Position numbers and translations under genes: made by a program
The notes under the pieces: generated by a model
Seen by the model: only the letters and a program-made list of their open reading frames with translations
The model's database searches: none
What the model was told of the DNA's origin: nothing
Assembly: GCA_020849725.1 (NCBI GenBank)
Contig: JADLAZ010000146.1
Coordinates: 1 to 59,856 of the forward strand
From: Chloroflexota bacterium
GTDB taxonomy: Bacteria > Chloroflexota > Chloroflexia > Thermomicrobiales > JADLAZ01
Length of the DNA: 59,856 nucleotides
Reading direction: 5' to 3'
Part shown: piece by piece, positions 54,301 through 59,856 of the stretch
Layout of the letters: every line of letters begins with the position of its first letter
Numbering within the stretch: the first letter of the stretch is position 1

Positions 54301-54475
54301 GACCCCTGATTCCCCTTGTCTGGGGGAACTCTGGTATCGACGTCGATGGCGCTACCTCTCCACTGAGACGTGGGTGGGAGGATAGCGCCAGCCGTAGGGG
54401 AGTGCCCTTCGACATCTCGTCGCGCCTGAAAGTCCTTGATCACTCGGGCCACCCGTCAGCGCCGCCCTTCGGACC
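54301..54475. other. Structured intergenic region before clpB (possible ncRNA or short repeat element)
   Basis: Beyond the first hairpin are TTCCCC/GGGGAA (54310-54315 with 54323-54328), a 12-base palindrome ATCGACGTCGAT (54336-54347), and TGGCGCTA plus CCTC (54347-54358) pairing with GAGG plus TAGCGCCA (54378-54390) with one bulged A. No protein with recognisable features is encoded on either strand. From 54391 to 54475 I see no further structure. Confidence 0.4.
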
Positions 54476-54509
54476 TTGACTAATGGGACTTGAGTTGGTA
54501 TATATCAAG
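54476..54509 (+). promoter_or_regulatory. Sigma-70 promoter overlapped by a HAIR-like (HspR) operator, clpB
   Basis: TTGACT (54476-54481), exactly 17 bases, then TATATA (54499-54504). CTTGAGT (54489-54495), seven bases, TATCAAG (54503-54509) overlaps the spacer and -10. The HspR box HAIR is CTTGAGT-N7-ACTCAAG: the left half is perfect and the right half matches at five of seven positions. An HspR-like repressor bound here would block clpB transcription until heat or protein stress. Confidence 0.7.
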
Positions 54510-54596
54510 CTGATTGGTCCAGGGCCGTCGTGGGCGGCCGGGTGGCAGGCGCATGCTGGCCTCCGGCACACCGATCGGCAAGGAGGCAGCGCGCCG

Positions 54597-57170
<2,574 letters not shown>

Positions 57171-57176
57171 CAGTCT

Positions 57177-58283
57177 TCACGCCACGACGGTCAGGTCGCG
57201 CGAGACGGTCGTGAGGCGCTCGGCGCCATCGGCGGTGACGATGACGCAATCCTCGATGCGCACGCCGAATTCGCCGGGCAGGTAGATGCCCGGCTCGTCA
57301 CTGAACACCATCCCCACCTGCACCGGCAGCGTGTTGCCGCCGACGAGGTAGGGCTCTTCGTGGATGTCCAGTCCCAGGCCATGGCCCGTGCGGTGGATGA
57401 ATCGGTCGCCGAAGCCAGCCGCGTCGATGACCCAGCGCGCTGCCGAATCGATCTCTTCGCAGCGCACACCGGGCTTGATCGCCTTGAATGCCGCCTCGTG
57501 CGCTCGCTTGACGATGGCGTAAATCGTCGCGAACCGCTCGCTCGGCGGCCCGACGTGGACGGTGCGCGTGATGTCCGAGCAGTAACCGTCCAGCACGCCG
57601 CCAAAGTCGCACACGACTGCCTCGCCGGCCATGATGACTCGCTCGCCCGGCGTGTGGTGCGGAGACGCGCCATGCGGTCCTGCGGCGACGCAGGTGTCAA
57701 ATGACGGCGGCATGCCCTGCGCCGCCAGCAGCGCCTCCAACCGCGCCGCCGCCTGCCGCTCAGTCATCCCGGCCAGTGGCTCGGTCAGAAACTGCTGCCA
57801 GACGAGGTCGGTGCGCTGGCCAGCTTCGCGCAGCCTGGCCAGTTCGCTCTCGTCCTTGACCCGGCGCAGTTCGCGCAGGACCGGCGCGGCGGAGACCCAC
57901 CGCGAAGCGCGGTAGGCATCCTGCAAGCGCAGCAGGAACGTGGCCCACAACCGATCGCTGACGCCGATGGCCGACAGAGACACCGGTGCGAAGGCCCGCC
58001 GCAGCACATCGATCGGGTCCTGGCCATCCTGCCAGGGCAGGAGCGTCAGCCCGTCGCCCCAGGCGTTGTAGCCGGGCATCTCTAGCGCGCCGGCCAGCAG
58101 CGCCGGCTGGCCAACGGCCGGCAGCGCCAGCAGTGTCAACCGGGGACTGGCATGGCCCGGCTGTCCAAGCAGATAGCGGAAATCGGACCCCGGCGCCACG
58201 AGCAGGAGATCGAGATGATGATCGACCATCTTCGCCTGGGCGCGCGCCCACCGGTCCATGTGGCGTTGTCGGTCGTGCGCCAT
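57177..58283 (-). CDS. M24 family Xaa-Pro-type aminopeptidase
   Basis: 368 residues. The N-terminal creatinase-like domain is LDLLLVAPGSDFRYLLGQPGHASPRLTLLALPAVG. The pita-bread catalytic domain carries the five dinuclear metal ligands: Asp in VVCDFGGVLDGYCSDITRT (two), His in HRTGHGLGLDIHEEP, Glu in FSDEPGIYLPGEFG and Glu in VRIEDCVIVTADG. It cleaves an N-terminal residue before proline in peptides, in the cytoplasm. The start is the ATG (MAHDRQRHMDRWARAQAKM) ten bases after GGAGG; the frame continues 40 codons upstream into non-conserved sequence. It converges on clpB with a 6-base gap and is divergent from nuoA. Confidence 0.9.
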   Translation of the reverse strand: MAHDRQRHMDRWARAQAKMVDHHLDLLLVAPGSDFRYLLGQPGHASPRLTLLALPAVGQPALLAGALEMPGYNAWGDGLTLLPWQDGQDPIDVLRRAFAPVSLSAIGVSDRLWATFLLRLQDAYRASRWVSAAPVLRELRRVKDESELARLREAGQRTDLVWQQFLTEPLAGMTERQAAARLEALLAAQGMPPSFDTCVAAGPHGASPHHTPGERVIMAGEAVVCDFGGVLDGYCSDITRTVHVGPPSERFATIYAIVKRAHEAAFKAIKPGVRCEEIDSAARWVIDAAGFGDRFIHRTGHGLGLDIHEEPYLVGGNTLPVQVGMVFSDEPGIYLPGEFGVRIEDCVIVTADGAERLTTVSRDLTVVA

Positions 58284-58333
58284 CGGCCTGTTTCCTCCCG
58301 TCCATCGCGCCCCACGGCGCCTCCGGCCGGCGA

Positions 58334-58342
58334 GCATAGCAC
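58334..58342 (-). promoter_or_regulatory. Extended -10 element, TGC-TATGCT, for the M24 peptidase gene
   Basis: Reverse-strand TGCTATGCT (58342-58334), about 51 bases before the start. No clear -35. Confidence 0.4.
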
Positions 58343-58476
58343 CGCCGATCGCCGGCTGTCGCCCTCCTCCTTGCTCTTCTCCTAGAGTCAGGCGCTTCAG
58401 CACCGGCCGACGAACGCCACGCTTCCCGCGGTCCGATGCGGACCAGCATCCGCGTTCGGTTGGTGGTCATCTTCCC

Positions 58477-58573
58477 TTGGCCGCGGCCGGGCGGCCGTGT
58501 ACAATCGCGGCCGGTCTGCTGGGCCGCGACCCGGCGCCAGATGCTTGTGCGCGATTGCACAATCGGGTAGACT
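58477..58573 (+). promoter_or_regulatory. Two candidate sigma-70 promoters before nuoA
   Basis: TTGGCC (58477-58482), 17 bases, TACAAT (58500-58505); and TTGTGC (58545-58550), 17 bases, TAGACT (58568-58573). The palindrome GATTG-CA-CAATC (58553-58564) lies in the spacer of the second and could be an operator. Both would serve the nuo operon. Confidence 0.4.
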
Positions 58574-58595
58574 CTGGGTGCCGAAGGGGGGGACT

Positions 58596-58952
58596 GTGCC
58601 GTCCGATTATCTGCCAGTGCTGGTGATGGTGGTCGTGGCGACGGGCATGGCGTTCCTGCTGCTCGGCCTGTCCGTCTTCCTTGGGCCGCGCAAGCCGAGT
58701 TTTCGCAAGCTGCTGCCTTATGAGTCGGGGATGCAACCGCTCGATACCGTGCGGCGGCGCTTTCCGGTGCGCTTCCACCTGATCGCCATGTTGTTCATCG
58801 TCTTCGACATAGAGGCGATCTTCTTCTACCCCTGGGCGGTCATCTACAAGCGTCTGGCGCTCTTCGGCTTCATCCAGATGCTGGTGTTCGTCGGCATTCT
58901 CCTGGTGGGGTACGTCTACATCCTGCGCAAGGGGGCCTTTGAATGGGAATAG
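58596..58952 (+). CDS. nuoA: NADH-quinone oxidoreductase subunit A
   Basis: 118-residue membrane subunit of respiratory complex I. Three helices are visible: [49 protein letters not shown] and [19 protein letters not shown]. The conserved loop [26 protein letters not shown] and the acidic FDIEAIF motif are typical of NuoA. The GTG start ([10 protein letters not shown]) lies directly after GGGGGGG; an upstream extension in frame is non-conserved. It ends KGAFEWE, overlapping nuoB by ten bases, and opens the nuo operon. Confidence 0.95.
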   Translation: MPSDYLPVLVMVVVATGMAFLLLGLSVFLGPRKPSFRKLLPYESGMQPLDTVRRRFPVRFHLIAMLFIVFDIEAIFFYPWAVIYKRLALFGFIQMLVFVGILLVGYVYILRKGAFEWE

Positions 58953-59413
58953 AGACGAAGGCCAATCAGGGCGCGATCGGCGTCCACCTGACGCGCCTGA
59001 CCGATTGGAGCCGCAAGTCGTCGCTGTGGCCGGTGACGTTCGGTCTGGCCTGCTGCGCCATCGAGATGATGGCCACCAGTGCCTCGCGTTATGACCTGGC
59101 CCGCTTCGGCTCGGAGTTGTTTCGTGCGTCGCCGCGCCAGTCAGACCTGATGATTGTCTCCGGGCGCGTGTCGCAGAAGATGGCGCCGGTGTTGCGCCAG
59201 TTGTACGACCAGATGCCAGAGCCGAAGTGGGTCATCGCCATGGGCGATTGCGCCTCGTGCGGCGGCGTCTTCAACAACTACGCGATTCTGCAGGGCGTCG
59301 ACCGGGTGGTGCCGGTGGATGTGTACATCCCCGGCTGCCCGCCTCGACCCGAGGCGCTCATCGACGGCATCATGAAACTGCAAGCGCGCATCTCGCAGGA
59401 GGCGCTGGCGTGA
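58943..59413 (+). CDS. nuoB: NADH-quinone oxidoreductase subunit B
   Basis: 156-residue peripheral-arm subunit that binds cluster N2, the last [4Fe-4S] before quinone. The ligands are Cys37, Cys38 ([12 protein letters not shown]), Cys103 (GDCASCGG) and Cys132 ([11 protein letters not shown]), all present. [45 protein letters not shown] matches the family. It overlaps nuoA by ten bases and nuoC by four, so the three are translated together. Confidence 0.97.
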   Translation: MGIETKANQGAIGVHLTRLTDWSRKSSLWPVTFGLACCAIEMMATSASRYDLARFGSELFRASPRQSDLMIVSGRVSQKMAPVLRQLYDQMPEPKWVIAMGDCASCGGVFNNYAILQGVDRVVPVDVYIPGCPPRPEALIDGIMKLQARISQEALA

Positions 59414-59856
59414 GCACGCCCCCACCGGCGCCGCCGGCCGAGGAGGCGCCGCCTCCGCCACCACCCGACCCCATCGTCGCCCGCCTGACTGCCCTGCTGG
59501 CTGAGCCACTGCTTGACGATGAGATCGCTGCCGACGGCCTGACGCTGCTGGTCGCCCGCGAGCGGCTGGTGGAGGTGCTGACAGCGCTGCGGGACGACCC
59601 TGACCTGGCTTTCGGCCACCTGTCGGACGTGACGGCCGTCGATTATCTCGACTTCGGCCGCTCGCCGCGCTTCGATGTTGTCTACCATCTGTTGTCGCGG
59701 CCGCTGCGGCGGCGGCTGCGCCTGCGCGTTCCGCTCGACGAGGACGACCCGATCGTGCCGACGGCTACCGCCATTTATCCAACGGCCGACTGGCTCGAGC
59801 GAGAGGCGAACGACCTGTTCGGCATCGGCTTCCACGGTCACCCCGATCAGCGCCGC
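59410..59856 (+). CDS. nuoC: NADH-quinone oxidoreductase subunit C (cut by window end)
   Basis: Starts at the GTG overlapping the nuoB stop (GTGA) and is open to the window edge, 149 codons. After a Pro/Ala/Glu-rich N-terminus of about 20 residues come [119 protein letters not shown]. This is the NuoC 30-kDa signature ([15 protein letters not shown]). Complex I peripheral arm, cytoplasmic side. The end of the protein, and whether it is fused to NuoD, lie outside the window. Confidence 0.93.
   Translation, partial: MSTPPPAPPAEEAPPPPPPDPIVARLTALLAEPLLDDEIAADGLTLLVARERLVEVLTALRDDPDLAFGHLSDVTAVDYLDFGRSPRFDVVYHLLSRPLRRRLRLRVPLDEDDPIVPTATAIYPTADWLEREANDLFGIGFHGHPDQRR

Noticed and set aside
54246..54452. 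68-codon reverse frame in the structured region before clpB
   Set aside because: It crosses three strong stem-loops, has no recognised domain and no ribosome site. Better treated as structured non-coding DNA.

Overview
The window is GC-rich bacterial DNA with dense gene packing, many GTG starts, strong GGAGG-type ribosome binding sites and frequent ATGA/GTGA stop-start overlaps. Gene content points to a Chloroflexota-like organism (inference, no marker phylogeny done). The clues are a zinc-ribbon/TM/SH3 protein with an Ala-Pro-Thr-rich linker, a split b6/subunit IV-type cytochrome b, a ydaO-type c-di-AMP riboswitch with a DarA/PstA-like protein, sigma-54 in a high-GC genome, and a HAIR-like (HspR) operator before clpB. 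No rRNA, tRNA, CRISPR array, prophage or intact insertion sequence was seen. It reads as ordinary chromosomal backbone of an aerobic heterotroph.

Layout. 1-6.5 kb: a truncated thiamine-diphosphate enzyme (-), acetyl-CoA synthetase, a DUF983 protein and topoisomerase I. 6.5-10.1 kb (-): a regulatory block with an NtrC-type activator, RpoN carrying an unusual four-cysteine insert, and a lone receiver domain. 10.1-18.4 kb: small membrane proteins, an ECF sigma factor, a DUF3500 protein, an SDR, a KefB-like antiporter, a zinc-ribbon/SH3 protein and an M42 peptidase. 18.6-24.2 kb: an MMPL transporter, a lipocalin-like lipoprotein, NAD kinase, then promoter, c-di-AMP riboswitch, hairpin and a tandem c-di-AMP receptor gene. 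24.4-30.7 kb: an orphan molybdenum hydroxylase large subunit, a second DUF983 protein, a rhamnose mutarotase-like protein, a 2-hydroxyacid dehydrogenase, a MATE transporter and a minimal beta/gamma-crystallin. 30.8-36.5 kb: metF, then a methyltransferase and three GT4 glycosyltransferases in one overlapping operon. 36.6-43.7 kb: VOC, SRPBCC, DUF255 and YgjP-like proteins, a soluble PAS-GAF-PAS histidine kinase, a BKACE enzyme and a membrane protein.

43.9-49.3 kb is a respiratory operon. It holds a GltD-like FAD/Fe-S oxidoreductase translationally coupled to cytochrome b6, then subunit IV, Rieske, diheme cytochrome c, and a 36-residue single-helix protein with a very good ribosome binding site. 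49.3-54.2 kb: an AI-2E transporter broken by one in-frame amber codon, an EamA transporter, an unknown gene coupled to tatD, and a Gfo/Idh/MocA oxidoreductase. 54.2-57.2 kb: a heavily structured intergenic region, then clpB behind a sigma-70 promoter overlapped by a HAIR-like operator. 57.2-59.9 kb: an M24 peptidase (-) and the start of the complex I operon, nuoA-nuoB-nuoC (cut by the window end).

How the parts fit: nuoABC and the flavoenzyme/b6/IV/Rieske/cytochrome c operon both serve respiration from NAD(P)H through quinone to cytochrome c. Acetyl-CoA synthetase, metF and the dehydrogenases serve central carbon metabolism. The c-di-AMP riboswitch and receptor, the K+/H+-type antiporter and ClpB relate to ion and stress homeostasis. 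The two strongest leads are the promoter-riboswitch-terminator-tandem receptor module at 23.2-24.2 kb and the flavoenzyme-linked bc operon with its microprotein at 43.9-49.3 kb.
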